Part shown: one piece after another, positions 17,243-25,353 of the stretch
Position numbering within the stretch: the stretch's first letter is position 1
How the letters are laid out: every line of letters starts with the position of its first letter
Assembly: GCF_013364215.1 (NCBI RefSeq)
Contig: NZ_CP054923.1
Location: 868,001 to 932,000 of the forward strand
Reading direction: 5' to 3'
DNA length: 64,000 nt
Source of the DNA: Verrucosispora sp. NA02020
GTDB taxonomy: Bacteria > Actinomycetota > Actinomycetes > Mycobacteriales > Micromonosporaceae
Position numbers and translations under genes: made by a program
Notes under the pieces: model-generated
Seen by the model: the letters and a program-made list of their open reading frames with translations, nothing else
Databases searched by the model: none
What the model was told of the DNA's origin: nothing

Positions 17243-19306
17243 TCAGAGCAGGCTGAGCTGTTCGGGGGCGGCCGGGGCGGGCGTGGTCACCTGACGGTGC
17301 TCACCCGGATCCGGCCGGTACAGCCCGTGCCGCCGGGCGGCGATGCGCACCCGTGCGGTTAGCTCCCGTTGGTACGACTGCGGGGCGTACGCCCCGGCCC
17401 GGTACAGCTCCCGGTAGCGGGGCACCAGGGCGGGATACTCCCGGGCGAGCCAGTGCGCGTACCACTCGCGGGCGCCGGGACGCAGGTGCAGCGGGAGCGG
17501 CGTCACGCTGGCCGCACCGGCGGCGGCGATCGCGGCCACGGTGGCGTCGATCGACTCGTCGGAGTCGCTGAGGCCGGGCAGGATCGGCGCCATCAGCACG
17601 CCCACCGCGAAGCCTGCGTCGGCGAGCTGGCGTACGGCGTCGAGCCGCCGCCGAGGGCTCGGCGTGCCGGGCTCGGCCGACCGCCACAGCCGCTCGTCGA
17701 CGAAACCCACCGAGAACGACACGCCGACCCGGGTGACCTCGGCCGCCTGCCGCAACAAGGGCAGGTCCCGCAGGATCAGCGTGCCCTTGGTGAGGATCGA
17801 GAACGGGTTCGCGAAGTCGCGCAGCGCCTCGATGATCGGCGGCATGAGGCGGTAGCGGCCCTCGGCCCGCTGGTAGCAGTCGACGTTGGTGCCCATCGCC
17901 AGGTGCGCGCCCCGCCAGCGCGGCGCCGCCACCTCCCGCCGGACCAGCTCCCCGGCGTTGACCTTGACGACCACCTGCCGGTCGAAGTCCGCCCCGGCGT
18001 CGAAGTCGAGATAGGTGTGGGTCTTCCGCGCGAAACAGTTGTGGCTCACCACTCCGTTGGCGATGAAATCGCCGGTTCCCGTGGTGATGTCCCAAAGCGG
18101 CAGGTCGAGCCCAAGAGCTTCGATCGTTGCGACCTTGAGCCGCGCGCTGCATTTCACCGCAGTGCCATCCATCGACCGCTTGCGGGTGATTGCGGGATCG
18201 GTCAGGTGGAAGAAGCGTAGCCGTTTGGCCAGACCTCCTGTCAACCGCAGGTTGCGAACCCGGTTGGGTAGTCCGTGATCTTCGAGAACGAAGTGGAGAC
18301 CCAGATGACGTAGCGCCGCCGCCGTCCAGCTGAGGATGTCGTCATCCTTGTTGGAGATCCGCAACACACCCTGGCTGCAACTACCTTCGGCGTCGAAGAT
18401 GCCTGCGAGAAAACCGCGGTACCAGTCGTCGTCGGGCTGGTCCGGCCAGACGATTAGCGCTCTGACGGCGTCGACATCGGCCGCTCTGGAAGTGCGGATC
18501 GCCTTCATCGCTCTGCGGTTCGTCCGTGCCGGCGCGAAGGAGAACCAGGTGGTCTCCACTCCGAAGGCAGACAGGTATCGGTGCGTCCGGCGCAGCGCTT
18601 CCTCATCGACCAAAGCAAGCCGAAACCGGTGCACTGCCCCGTACGGGTATCGGTAGGTGCCCAGGTTGCCGTCGCCGCGGATCATCCCGCAGAGGTAGCC
18701 ACGCCGATATCCATCGTTTCCCTTCGGGCCGGTCGCGAAGTGGCCTGTGCCGATCAGGCGGTTGTTCGTCGTCAGGTAGGAACGTCGGCGGTGACCGTTC
18801 ATGGCGCCGATGACGTGTTTCCAACCCCGTTCGGTCAGAAAGCGGTGGTCACCGCTCGCGATCAGTGTTGTTCCGTCCTCGAGAGTGACTCTGTACGCGG
18901 GCTTGGTCGTCGACCACTTGGCCAGCACGGTGGTCACCACGTAGCGGCGGTAAGCGCCCCTTCGTTCTGTTCCGTAGATGTGATCGCCGACCTCCAGCTC
19001 GCGTAGCTCTCTGGTGCGTCCGTCAGCCATCAGGATCGGGGTGTCGCCCGAGAGGCAATAGACGCAGGCATGGCTGCATCCCCGGTATGGATTGATCGTC
19101 CACTCGAACGGGACGCGGGAGGTGCCCGGGACCTTGTTCAGGATGGACTTGGCGCGTACCTCGTAGAAGGTCATGCCGGCGAAGTCGGGGGTGTCGAAGG
19201 TGCGCACGATCGCGTCGGGCAGCGCCAGCGGCAGGGGTGGCGTCGCTGGCGCTGCCCTTCCAGGATCTCCCTCGTCCGGGGGAGCGGCGAGGTTCTCCCA
19301 GCGCAT
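17243..19306 (-). CDS. intein-containing Rv2578c-family radical SAM protein
   Basis: Radical SAM enzyme of the SPL-like Rv2578c family; the precursor is 687 residues, of which 84-423 are an intein, leaving about 347 residues of host protein. The cluster motif CxxxCxxC is Cys77, Cys81 and, after splicing, the residue now at 424 (NPYRGCSHACVY / CFARKTH). Downstream are AMGTNVDCYQRAEG, NPFSILTKGTLILRDL and VGVSFSVGFVD, normal for the family. The ATG at 19306 is chosen because MRWENLAAPP is the conserved opening. The reaction is unknown. Without splicing the protein cannot ligate its Fe-S cluster. Confidence 0.93.
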   Translation of the reverse strand: MRWENLAAPPDEGDPGRAAPATPPLPLALPDAIVRTFDTPDFAGMTFYEVRAKSILNKVPGTSRVPFEWTINPYRGCSHACVYCLSGDTPILMADGRTRELRELEVGDHIYGTERRGAYRRYVVTTVLAKWSTTKPAYRVTLEDGTTLIASGDHRFLTERGWKHVIGAMNGHRRRSYLTTNNRLIGTGHFATGPKGNDGYRRGYLCGMIRGDGNLGTYRYPYGAVHRFRLALVDEEALRRTHRYLSAFGVETTWFSFAPARTNRRAMKAIRTSRAADVDAVRALIVWPDQPDDDWYRGFLAGIFDAEGSCSQGVLRISNKDDDILSWTAAALRHLGLHFVLEDHGLPNRVRNLRLTGGLAKRLRFFHLTDPAITRKRSMDGTAVKCSARLKVATIEALGLDLPLWDITTGTGDFIANGVVSHNCFARKTHTYLDFDAGADFDRQVVVKVNAGELVRREVAAPRWRGAHLAMGTNVDCYQRAEGRYRLMPPIIEALRDFANPFSILTKGTLILRDLPLLRQAAEVTRVGVSFSVGFVDERLWRSAEPGTPSPRRRLDAVRQLADAGFAVGVLMAPILPGLSDSDESIDATVAAIAAAGAASVTPLPLHLRPGAREWYAHWLAREYPALVPRYRELYRAGAYAPQSYQRELTARVRIAARRHGLYRPDPGEHRQVTTPAPAAPEQLSLL
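18038..19057 (-). mobile_element. 340-residue intein with LAGLIDADG endonuclease
   Basis: Residues 84-423 of the radical SAM precursor. Block A starts CLSGDTPILMADGRTRELRE, block B is LIASGDHRFL, and the C-terminal block G is GDFIANGVVSHN followed by extein Cys424, so the splicing residues Cys1, penultimate His, terminal Asn and Cys+1 are all intact. Two DOD-type motifs, GYLCGMIRGDG (203-213) and GFLAGIFDAEG (298-308), keep their acidic residues, so the homing endonuclease looks intact. Three sampled 60-base lines have 60-68 % GC, below the flanking extein, consistent with horizontal arrival. Confidence 0.93.
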
Positions 19307-19398
19307 GACCGCTATTCGAACACACGTACGACACCGCTGCAAGTGGCACGCCGGACACCGTGGTGTGCACGGGCCGGTGGCGGGGGAGGATGGCAGGT

Positions 19399-19803
19399 AT
19401 GGAGAGGTCGACCTTCGTCTACGACGGGGACTGCGCGTTCTGCACCCGCTGCGCCGAGTTCATCGAGCGCCGGATTCCGACCGGCGCCACGGTGCTGCCC
19501 TGGCAGTTCGCCGACCTCGACCGGCTCGGGCTGACCGAGGCCGAGTGCGAGGAGGCGGTGCAGTGGGTCGGCGTCGACGGGCACCGGGCCGCCGGTCCGG
19601 ACGCCATCGCCGCGCTGCTGGCCGGCAGCGGCCGACTCTGGCGGATCGCCGGGGCAGGGCTGCGGTTCCCGCCGGTACGTGCCGTCGCCTGGCCGGCGTA
19701 CCGCTGGGTGGCCCGCAACCGGCACCGGATGCCGGGCGGTACGGCCGCCTGTTCGCTGCCGCAGGAGACGCGCGACCGCCTCTACGGTCCGTCGGCGGGC
19801 TGA
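19399..19803 (+). CDS. DCC family thiol-disulfide oxidoreductase-like protein (DUF393)
   Basis: Protein of 134 residues opening MERSTFVYDGDCAFCTRCAE, the DUF393/DCC signature YDGDCxFC with a C-x-x-C pair, followed by a thioredoxin-like fold. ATG at 19399 has GGGGGAGGA at nine bases; the ATG at 19390 abuts that site and was rejected. Its last 22 bases overlap the end of the convergent HTTM gene. DCC proteins are frequent neighbours of HTTM membrane proteins, so a joint role in envelope redox chemistry is a reasonable inference. Confidence 0.9.
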   Translation: MERSTFVYDGDCAFCTRCAEFIERRIPTGATVLPWQFADLDRLGLTEAECEEAVQWVGVDGHRAAGPDAIAALLAGSGRLWRIAGAGLRFPPVRAVAWPAYRWVARNRHRMPGGTAACSLPQETRDRLYGPSAG

Positions 19804-20669
19804 GCGCCGATCCCCACGTCCGGTGTGGCGCGGTCGCCCGAGGTCCGACGGGTCAGCAGTCGTCGGGCCAGGACCACCGGACGGACCTTCTCCAGCGGCA
19901 GGAAGCTGGTCATGGCGACCAGGTGCGGTGCGAACGAGATGGTGATGGTCGCGATGGTGACCAGGTGGAACGAGTAGAAGAAGCCGACTGTGGCGTGCCG
20001 CCACCGGGCCGGGATCACGAAGATCGCCGGGCTGAGCAGCTCGAAGGCGAGGATGCCGAACTGGGCGACGAGCAGCAGGTGGGGCACCTGGGCGAGCAGG
20101 TCGGCGAGGTCGGTGCCCCGGCGGATGATCGCCTTGGCCAGCACCGAGCCGGTCGCCCAGTCCAGGCCGCCGAAGCGGAACTTGGCCAGGGCGGCGAGGA
20201 AGTAGGTGCAGATCACGGCGATCTGGGTGACCCGCAGGGCCCAGCCGCCGGCCTCGGTGGGCGTGGCGTCCCCGTGTCGGGCGCGGCCTGCGGTCGGTAG
20301 CACCGCGAGCGCGACGAGCAGGGCGAACCGGTCGTGGTCCACCTTCCCGTAGCTCATCGCGACGATCATCCACTGGAAGTAGAGGGCGAAGACCGTCCAC
20401 CCGAGTAGCCGGGGCGCCCGTCCGCTGGCGGCGGCCAGGGCGAGCAGCAGCAGGGCCCAGAAGACGACGCCGACCAGCGCGGGCTCGGGTGTGGGCAGCG
20501 GCAGCAGGCGGCCGACGAACAGTGGTTGGTACATGTCGCCGGGCACGTCCACCTTGGCGCGTACCCACGGAGTGAAGACGACCAGGTCGGCGGCGACGAA
20601 GAGGTAGATCAGGGTGCGGAAGGCGGCGACCCGGCCGCGGGGCACCGCCTCGGTCAGCCAGCGGATCAC
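19782..20669 (-). CDS. HTTM domain membrane protein (gamma-carboxylase-like)
   Basis: Polytopic membrane protein of 295 residues with the horizontally transferred transmembrane (HTTM) domain related to vitamin K-dependent gamma-glutamyl carboxylase. Membrane segments include FRTLIYLFVAADLVVFTPWV, FWALLLLALAAASG, VTQIAVICTYFLAALAKF and LLLVAQFGILAFELLSPAIF. SYGKVDHDRFALL and AKFRFGGLDW carry the conserved charged residues between helices. GTG at 20669 overlaps the stop of the upstream secreted-protein gene by four bases. Enzymatic activity is unproven for bacterial members. Confidence 0.87.
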   Translation of the reverse strand: MIRWLTEAVPRGRVAAFRTLIYLFVAADLVVFTPWVRAKVDVPGDMYQPLFVGRLLPLPTPEPALVGVVFWALLLLALAAASGRAPRLLGWTVFALYFQWMIVAMSYGKVDHDRFALLVALAVLPTAGRARHGDATPTEAGGWALRVTQIAVICTYFLAALAKFRFGGLDWATGSVLAKAIIRRGTDLADLLAQVPHLLLVAQFGILAFELLSPAIFVIPARWRHATVGFFYSFHLVTIATITISFAPHLVAMTSFLPLEKVRPVVLARRLLTRRTSGDRATPDVGIGAQPADGP

Positions 20670-21106
20670 GGGTTCACCTGCCAGCGCACGACCGTCTCGT
20701 CGGACCACAGTCCGGTGGGCCGGCGGTCGGTGATGTCGTGCCAGCGGATCACGATCCGGACCTCGGTCAGCCGGGGCGCGTCGGGCTGACGCCGCGCGTA
20801 CGCCTCGGCGATCTCGCGCAGTCGGCTCGGGTCGGCGACGAACTGGGCCTGCTGGCCCTCGATCTCGGCGCGGCGGATGCCGGTCGCCCGTTCGCCGAGG
20901 TCGACCACGCTGCCGGTCTGGTCCACGCCCTCCACCCGGGTGTCCGGGGCGTCGGCGTCGGCCGGGTCCGAGGTGGAGTACATCCGGAAGGGCCCGAACG
21001 GGAAGTGGTCGTCGTCGCCCCAGGCCGTCCCGGCGAGCAGGAGGGTCAGGCCGAGTGCGGTGGCCGCCACCCGGATCGCGCGGCCGTGGTTCGTCAACAC
21101 ATCCAT
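20666..21106 (-). CDS. small exported/anchored hypothetical protein coupled to HTTM
   Basis: Protein of 146 residues. MDVLTNHGRAIRVAATALGL starts an uncleaved or cleaved signal (helix about 10-28, AGTAWG), followed by a soluble domain beginning DDDHFPFGPFRMYSTSDPAD and ending RWHDITDRRPTGLWSDETVV. No named family recognised. The 4-bp overlap with the HTTM gene indicates tight co-expression, and FPFGPFRMYS resembles a segment seen in proteins encoded beside HTTM genes in other actinomycetes (recollection, not checked). Outer-face partner of HTTM is a plausible role. Confidence 0.8.
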   Translation of the reverse strand: MDVLTNHGRAIRVAATALGLTLLLAGTAWGDDDHFPFGPFRMYSTSDPADADAPDTRVEGVDQTGSVVDLGERATGIRRAEIEGQQAQFVADPSRLREIAEAYARRQPDAPRLTEVRIVIRWHDITDRRPTGLWSDETVVRWQVNP

Positions 21107-21205
21107 CGGATGCCGAAGATACGGCACGGAAGCCCTGGTACGGCTCCCGTCGACCGGCCTGTGTCGCAAGTGTGACGGGCCGGGCCGGTGGTGGCGGGCA
21201 CACGC

Positions 21206-21246
21206 ACCGACGGCCGGGCCCCCGGTTGTCGGGCCCGGCCGTCGGT
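21206..21246 (-). terminator. perfect 16-bp hairpin after trx
   Basis: ACCGACGGCCGGGCCC (21206-21221) and GGGCCCGGCCGTCGGT (21231-21246) are exact complements with a nine-base loop. It starts nine bases beyond the stop of the minus-strand thioredoxin gene. Confidence 0.85.
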
Positions 21247-21254
21247 GGGGGAGG

Positions 21255-21617
21255 TCAGTGGTTGTGCTCGGCGAGCTTCTTGCGGACGTCGTCCATGTCG
21301 AGCGCCTGGACCTGCTCGATGAGGTTCTCCAGGGCCGACTCGGGCAGTGCGCCGGGCTGTGAGAAGACGATCACGCCGTCGCGGATGGCCATGATGGTCG
21401 GGATCGAACGGATGTCGAACTTGGCGGCGAGGCCCTGCTGCGCCTCGGTGTCCACCTTGCCGAAGGTGATCTCGGTGTGCTTGTCCGAGGAGCGCTCGTA
21501 GACCGGGGCGAACCGCTTACACGGACCGCACCATTCGGCCCAGAAGTCGACCAGCACGATGCCGTCGCTCTCGGTCACCTGGTCGAAGTTAGCCGTGGTC
21601 AGCTCGACGGTTGCCAT
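21255..21617 (-). CDS. thioredoxin
   Basis: Classic thioredoxin fold of 120 residues with the active site FWAEWCGPCKRFAPV and cis-proline segment IRSIPTIMAI. It reduces cytosolic disulfides, probably fed by thioredoxin reductase encoded elsewhere. The C-terminus is extended by a short charged helix (DMDDVRKKLAEHNH) seen in actinobacterial paralogues such as mycobacterial TrxB1-like proteins. ATG at 21617 opens MATVELTTANF with a purine-rich site upstream. It could supply electrons to the neighbouring DCC protein, but that is speculation. Confidence 0.95.
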   Translation of the reverse strand: MATVELTTANFDQVTESDGIVLVDFWAEWCGPCKRFAPVYERSSDKHTEITFGKVDTEAQQGLAAKFDIRSIPTIMAIRDGVIVFSQPGALPESALENLIEQVQALDMDDVRKKLAEHNH

Positions 21618-22158
21618 GTCTATCTCTCCGATCACGCGGAACGTCTACCCCTGGTGGAACCCGACCGTACCCCGACGCATTCCCGCCGGGGTGCCACCAA
21701 AACCCGGTCCAGGTCGCCTTGGGAGCCTTTGTCCACATCGATCGTCATCGGTCTTGTGGTGCGTCCGCAGATCGCAAATGCACGTCGCAATTGCGTGACC
21801 GGTTGTGATGGGAGCGGTTCCAAGGAGATCAGGCCCAGTAACTGCTACGACACGGTAACTTTGGCGTTGACGAGGACCGATTCGACCTGCGGAGATCGCT
21901 TCTGGGCGGATGTTTGGTCACGTTGGGTAATGTAACGAAAAGATAAATGTGACCTCGGTCTCTGTGCAGTCGAAGGGTCGTACGGCAGAATCTTGAAGCA
22001 TCAGAGCGTGGGCGGCGGGTGCCGGGGAGGGCCCCGCCGCTCATTGCGTCCGGCCCCGGTTGTGACCGCTGAGTCCGACCGGTGTGGCCACCGCAGAACG
22101 GCCCTTCTTTCCGCCTCCGGCCCGACCCGGCACATATGCTCGAGCCGGAGGTCCCGCC
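21618..22158. promoter_or_regulatory. 541-base intergenic region with an AT-rich block
   Basis: Lies between divergent genes (trx and the gene at 22159). Line 21901-21960 has only 28 of 60 G/C bases, far below the surroundings. It contains GTAACTGCTACGACACGGTAACT (two GGTAACT/AGTAACT copies near 21837 and 21854), and GTCAC ... GTGAC arms bracketing GGGTAATGTAACGAAAAG near 21917-21953. No frame here looks coding. Likely promoter and regulator-binding DNA for one or both genes. Confidence 0.45.
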
Positions 22159-22635
22159 ATGAGCGAGCGCAGTGCGCAGGTCACGATCGTCGCGGGCTAT
22201 TCCGCCACCGAGTGGGAACTGCTCACCGGGCTGCCCGGCCGCGTGATCGTGGTCGCCGCCCGGCCCGGCCCGGGACGCGCGTACTCGTCGGTGGCCGCCG
22301 GTCTCGCCGGACTGGACGCGGTCGCGGCCGGCCGGGTCTTCGACAGCGATCTCATCCGGGCGGTGGTGGCCACCGTCTACGCGCGCCACGACGGTGCGTC
22401 GGAGTCCGGCGCGGAGCCTGACGATCCGGCGGACCTGCTCGCGGCGTGCCGGACGGCGGTGCGGGTGCTGGAGCGGCGGGCCGACCCGGCCGACTCGGCG
22501 GCGTACCGGCAGTGGGTCCAGTCGGTGGGTGCCCGGGTGTGCCGTACCGCGTCGGCGGTGGTGCCGGGCGCGGAGCTGGCTCCGGCCGACCGTCGTTTCC
22601 TCGACCGGCTCGGTGGCGCACTCGCCCTGCGCTGA
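22159..22635 (+). CDS. hypothetical protein
   Basis: Alpha-rich soluble protein of 158 residues (MSERSAQVTIVAGYSATEWE). No family recognised. The N-terminal half alternates small hydrophobic and polar residues (LPGRVIVVAARPGPGRAYSS) like a Rossmann-like sheet; the C-terminal half is helical with many Arg/Ala. No signal or membrane segment. GGAG precedes the ATG at nine bases. The next gene (TrmH-type) follows after 70 bases. Confidence 0.7.
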   Translation: MSERSAQVTIVAGYSATEWELLTGLPGRVIVVAARPGPGRAYSSVAAGLAGLDAVAAGRVFDSDLIRAVVATVYARHDGASESGAEPDDPADLLAACRTAVRVLERRADPADSAAYRQWVQSVGARVCRTASAVVPGAELAPADRRFLDRLGGALALR

Positions 22636-22705
22636 ACCCCGCTCCTCGGCCGGGCGCCAGGGGCGCGCCGAAACTGGCGCGGCGGCGCGCGTACCCTGCG
22701 TGGTC

Positions 22706-23329
22706 GTGACCGGTGAGCAGCTCGACGTCGGCGTGGGCCCGTGGCCCGGCGACCCGCCGGACGACCCCCGCTACGACCCGGAACTGCTTGCCGAGGGCGA
22801 CCGGCGCAACGTGGTCGACCGGTACCGGTACTGGCGTCGCGAGGCGGTGGTCGCCGATCTGGACGAGCGGCGACACGACTTCCACGTGGCGATCGAGAAC
22901 TGGCAGCACGACTTCAACATCGGCACGGTGGTCCGCAACGCGAACGCCTTCCTCGCCGCCGAGGTGCACATCGTCGGCCGCCGCCGGTGGAACCGGCGCG
23001 GGGCGATGGTGACCGACCGCTACCAGCACGTACGGCACCACGAGACGATCGAGCAGTTCGCCGACTGGGCGGCCGGGCAGGACCTGTCGCTGGTCGGGAT
23101 CGACAACCTGCCGGGCTCGCGTCCGATGGAGACCACCACGCTGCCCCGGCGTTGCGTGCTGCTGTTCGGTCAGGAGGGCCCCGGCCTCTCCGACGCCGCG
23201 CGGGCCGCCTGCGACCAGCTCTTCTCCATCGCCCAGTACGGCTCGACCCGGTCGATCAACGCGGGCGTGGCCAGCGGGATCGCCATGCACGCCTGGATCC
23301 GCGCGCACGCCGGTCCGCCGCCGGGCTGA
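22706..23329 (+). CDS. TrmH/SpoU-family RNA methyltransferase
   Basis: SPOUT-class RNA 2'-O-methyltransferase of 207 residues. The three SpoU motifs are visible: NWQHDFNIGTVVRNANAFLA (motif 1 with catalytic Arg), RCVLLFGQEGPGLSDAA (motif 2) and ISIAQYGSTRSINAGVASGI in the form FSIAQYGSTRSINAGVA (motif 3). The trefoil knot is therefore intact. Target, probably tRNA or rRNA, is unknown. TACCCT lies eight bases before GTG 22706, so a leaderless start is likely; the upstream open frame has no similarity. Confidence 0.9.
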   Translation: MTGEQLDVGVGPWPGDPPDDPRYDPELLAEGDRRNVVDRYRYWRREAVVADLDERRHDFHVAIENWQHDFNIGTVVRNANAFLAAEVHIVGRRRWNRRGAMVTDRYQHVRHHETIEQFADWAAGQDLSLVGIDNLPGSRPMETTTLPRRCVLLFGQEGPGLSDAARAACDQLFSIAQYGSTRSINAGVASGIAMHAWIRAHAGPPPG

Positions 23330-23399
23330 ACTGCCGCCACGCCGGGGTAAAGGCGCCGCTCCGCTTGACGGCTCGCCCGGACGGGGCGACGGTGGAGTG

Positions 23400-24095
23400 G
23401 TGACTGTTGCGGTGAGTTGTCCCAGATGTGGGGGGTCCGTGCGGGCACCGGACCTGATGCACGCCGAGTCGCGCTGCCCGGACTGCGGGCCGGTGGCGCC
23501 GCTGCACGTACCCGAGAACATCGGTGCGGAGATTGTGGCCAGCGTGGTGGAGCGGATCCAGTCGGCGGCACGACCGGCGCAACCGCCGGTCCCGCTGTGG
23601 TGCCCGTGGCCGCTGCCTCCCGGCTGGACCACCACCGGCGTGGCGTGGGCCGGTGACGACCGGATCGGGGTACGTGCCACCGCCGTCGCCTGTGCCGGCC
23701 CGGCGCCGCTCGGCGGTGGACCGGCCGATCTGGTCTTCGTGGCCGAGGAGCCGGGCGTCGGCCTGGGCACGCGGTACGCGGGAGTCCCCGGCCCGGACGC
23801 CGGTCCGGAGTTGGCCGAGGCGTTGACCGAGCCCGGTCCCGGGCATCCCGGTCATGTCGGGCGCGCGGGGATCCGGGTGGCCGGTCATCCCACTCCACTG
23901 TGGCTCGTGAGTTCCCTGACAGATCGAAGCGCGTACGCCGGCGAAGCTCGGGGAATGTGGCTGTATGCGATAGCCTGGCCGGCGAGTGCGGGGCATCTGC
24001 TCGCCGAGGACGTGCTCCTGCACGATCTGGTCGAGTGGACGCCGCCCGAACTCGTGTACGGCGCACCATCTCCGTACCTGCACGGGAAGGCCTGA
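23400..24095 (+). CDS. zinc-ribbon DUF6758-like protein
   Basis: Protein of 231 residues. The N-terminus MTVAVSCPRCGGSVRAPDLM ... CPDCGPVAPLH forms a four-cysteine zinc ribbon (Cys7, Cys10, Cys27, Cys30 approximately), followed by a compact domain with LWCPWPLPPGWTTTGVAWAGDD and a C-terminal LLAEDVLLHDLVEWTPPELV. I recall this architecture from a family conserved in Streptomyces and named DUF6758; function unknown. It precedes the small membrane peptide and PH-domain gene, an order that recurs in actinomycetes. Confidence 0.82.
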   Translation: MTVAVSCPRCGGSVRAPDLMHAESRCPDCGPVAPLHVPENIGAEIVASVVERIQSAARPAQPPVPLWCPWPLPPGWTTTGVAWAGDDRIGVRATAVACAGPAPLGGGPADLVFVAEEPGVGLGTRYAGVPGPDAGPELAEALTEPGPGHPGHVGRAGIRVAGHPTPLWLVSSLTDRSAYAGEARGMWLYAIAWPASAGHLLAEDVLLHDLVEWTPPELVYGAPSPYLHGKA

Positions 24096-24210
24096 CGGCC
24101 CCCCGGAATGTCGGAGAACGGACGCAGATATTCACGGTACGACACCACGCTGATACTCTGGGTGCCGCTGAGGTAATCGGAACCCGGCGCCGTGCGAGAG
24201 GATGGCCCCC

Positions 24211-24369
24211 ATGGTCAAGAAGGTCCTCACCTGGGCCGGTATCGCTTTCTTGATCTTCTTCGTAGCCTACCGGCCAAATTCTGCCGCAGACGTGTTCAAG
24301 TCTCTGGGCGGCGGGATCATGGACATCGCCCAGGGCTTCGGCGACTTCTTCACCAGCCTGGTCGCCTAG
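24211..24369 (+). CDS. 52-residue membrane peptide
   Basis: Short gene reading MVKKVLTWAGIAFLIFFVAY, then a soluble tail ending DFFTSLVA. Residues 5-21 form one membrane helix after a KK basic start (N-in). GAGAGGA lies nine bases upstream of ATG 24211. It is seven bases upstream of the PH-domain protein start and probably co-transcribed with it. Short proteins of this kind are easily missed; the tight spacing, good site and codon bias support it. Function unknown. Confidence 0.8.
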   Translation: MVKKVLTWAGIAFLIFFVAYRPNSAADVFKSLGGGIMDIAQGFGDFFTSLVA

Positions 24370-24375
24370 CCTCCG

Positions 24376-25251
24376 ATGGGAAGCCCCTCCGGCCCACCCT
24401 TCGACCCCGACGACCCGGACCGGGCGCGCCGGGAACGCGACACCGAGCCGATACCCCGGATCGATCCTGACGACGGTCCGGGCTTCGGGTCCGGTGCGCG
24501 GCTCTCCGACGGGCCCGCCTTCTCCGACGACGCCGGCTACGGCGACGGCCCGGCCTACTCCGGGGAGACGCGCTCCGAGCGGGCCTGGGTACGCGATCCC
24601 GAGGGCGGCTACCAGCCCCCGCAGATCTCCGAGGAGGAACTGGCGGGGCTGCGCTCCGACGCCAGCGGCATGACACCCCGACGGGTGCTGCCGCTGGAGG
24701 ACGAACCCAGCTCGCTGGTCGCCCGCTATCTCTTCCCGACCGAGCGTTACCGGGGCGAGTGGAAGCGGCACTGGATCCATCTCGTCACCCCGATCCTGAT
24801 CGGGATCGCCGCCACCTTCGTGCTCGGCTACCTCTCCGGCTTCCTGGCCGGGCAGAACGTCGGCGCGCTCACCACGATCGCCGTACTCCTCTGGTTCGGT
24901 GTGATGGGCTGGGTGGCCTGGAAGGTCGCCGACTGGTGGTACGACAGGTTCATCCTGACCAACAAACGGGTGATGGTCGTCAACGGCATCATCACCCGGC
25001 GGGTCGCAATGATGCCGCTGGTCCGGGTCACCGACATGAAGTACGAGCAGACGCCGGCCGGGCGGGCGCTCAACTACGGCACCTTCGTGCTGGAGTCGGC
25101 CGGTCAGGAGCAGGCGCTGCGCGAGGTCAAGAACCTGCCCAACCCCAACGAGCTCTACCTGCGTGTGGTCGAGGAGATGTACGAGCCGCAGGCAGTCGAG
25201 GCGCGGTTGGGCAAGGAGCAGGACGAGGCCAAGGCCGACGACGGCGCCTGA
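24376..25251 (+). CDS. PH domain-containing membrane protein (bacterial PH 2 / DUF304)
   Basis: Protein of 291 residues. A 120-residue acidic Pro/Asp-rich cytoplasmic N-terminus is followed by two membrane segments (HLVTPILIGIAATFVLGYLS and TTIAVLLWFGVMGWVAWKVA, about 137-190) and a bPH2 domain (WYDRFILTNKRVMVVNGIIT ... MMPLVRVTDMKYEQTPAGRA), ending in an acidic tail. Role unknown; bPH2 proteins are envelope-associated. It follows the 52-residue membrane peptide by seven bases. Confidence 0.88.
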   Translation: MGSPSGPPFDPDDPDRARRERDTEPIPRIDPDDGPGFGSGARLSDGPAFSDDAGYGDGPAYSGETRSERAWVRDPEGGYQPPQISEEELAGLRSDASGMTPRRVLPLEDEPSSLVARYLFPTERYRGEWKRHWIHLVTPILIGIAATFVLGYLSGFLAGQNVGALTTIAVLLWFGVMGWVAWKVADWWYDRFILTNKRVMVVNGIITRRVAMMPLVRVTDMKYEQTPAGRALNYGTFVLESAGQEQALREVKNLPNPNELYLRVVEEMYEPQAVEARLGKEQDEAKADDGA

Positions 25252-25353
25252 AACTTTCCGACCGAACATCGGAGCCACTGCGCACCTTTCGCCCTCGACC
25301 CGCTACCCCGGGCCGTGGCAGGCTGCCGAGCAGGATCAGTTCGGGGGTGGCGT

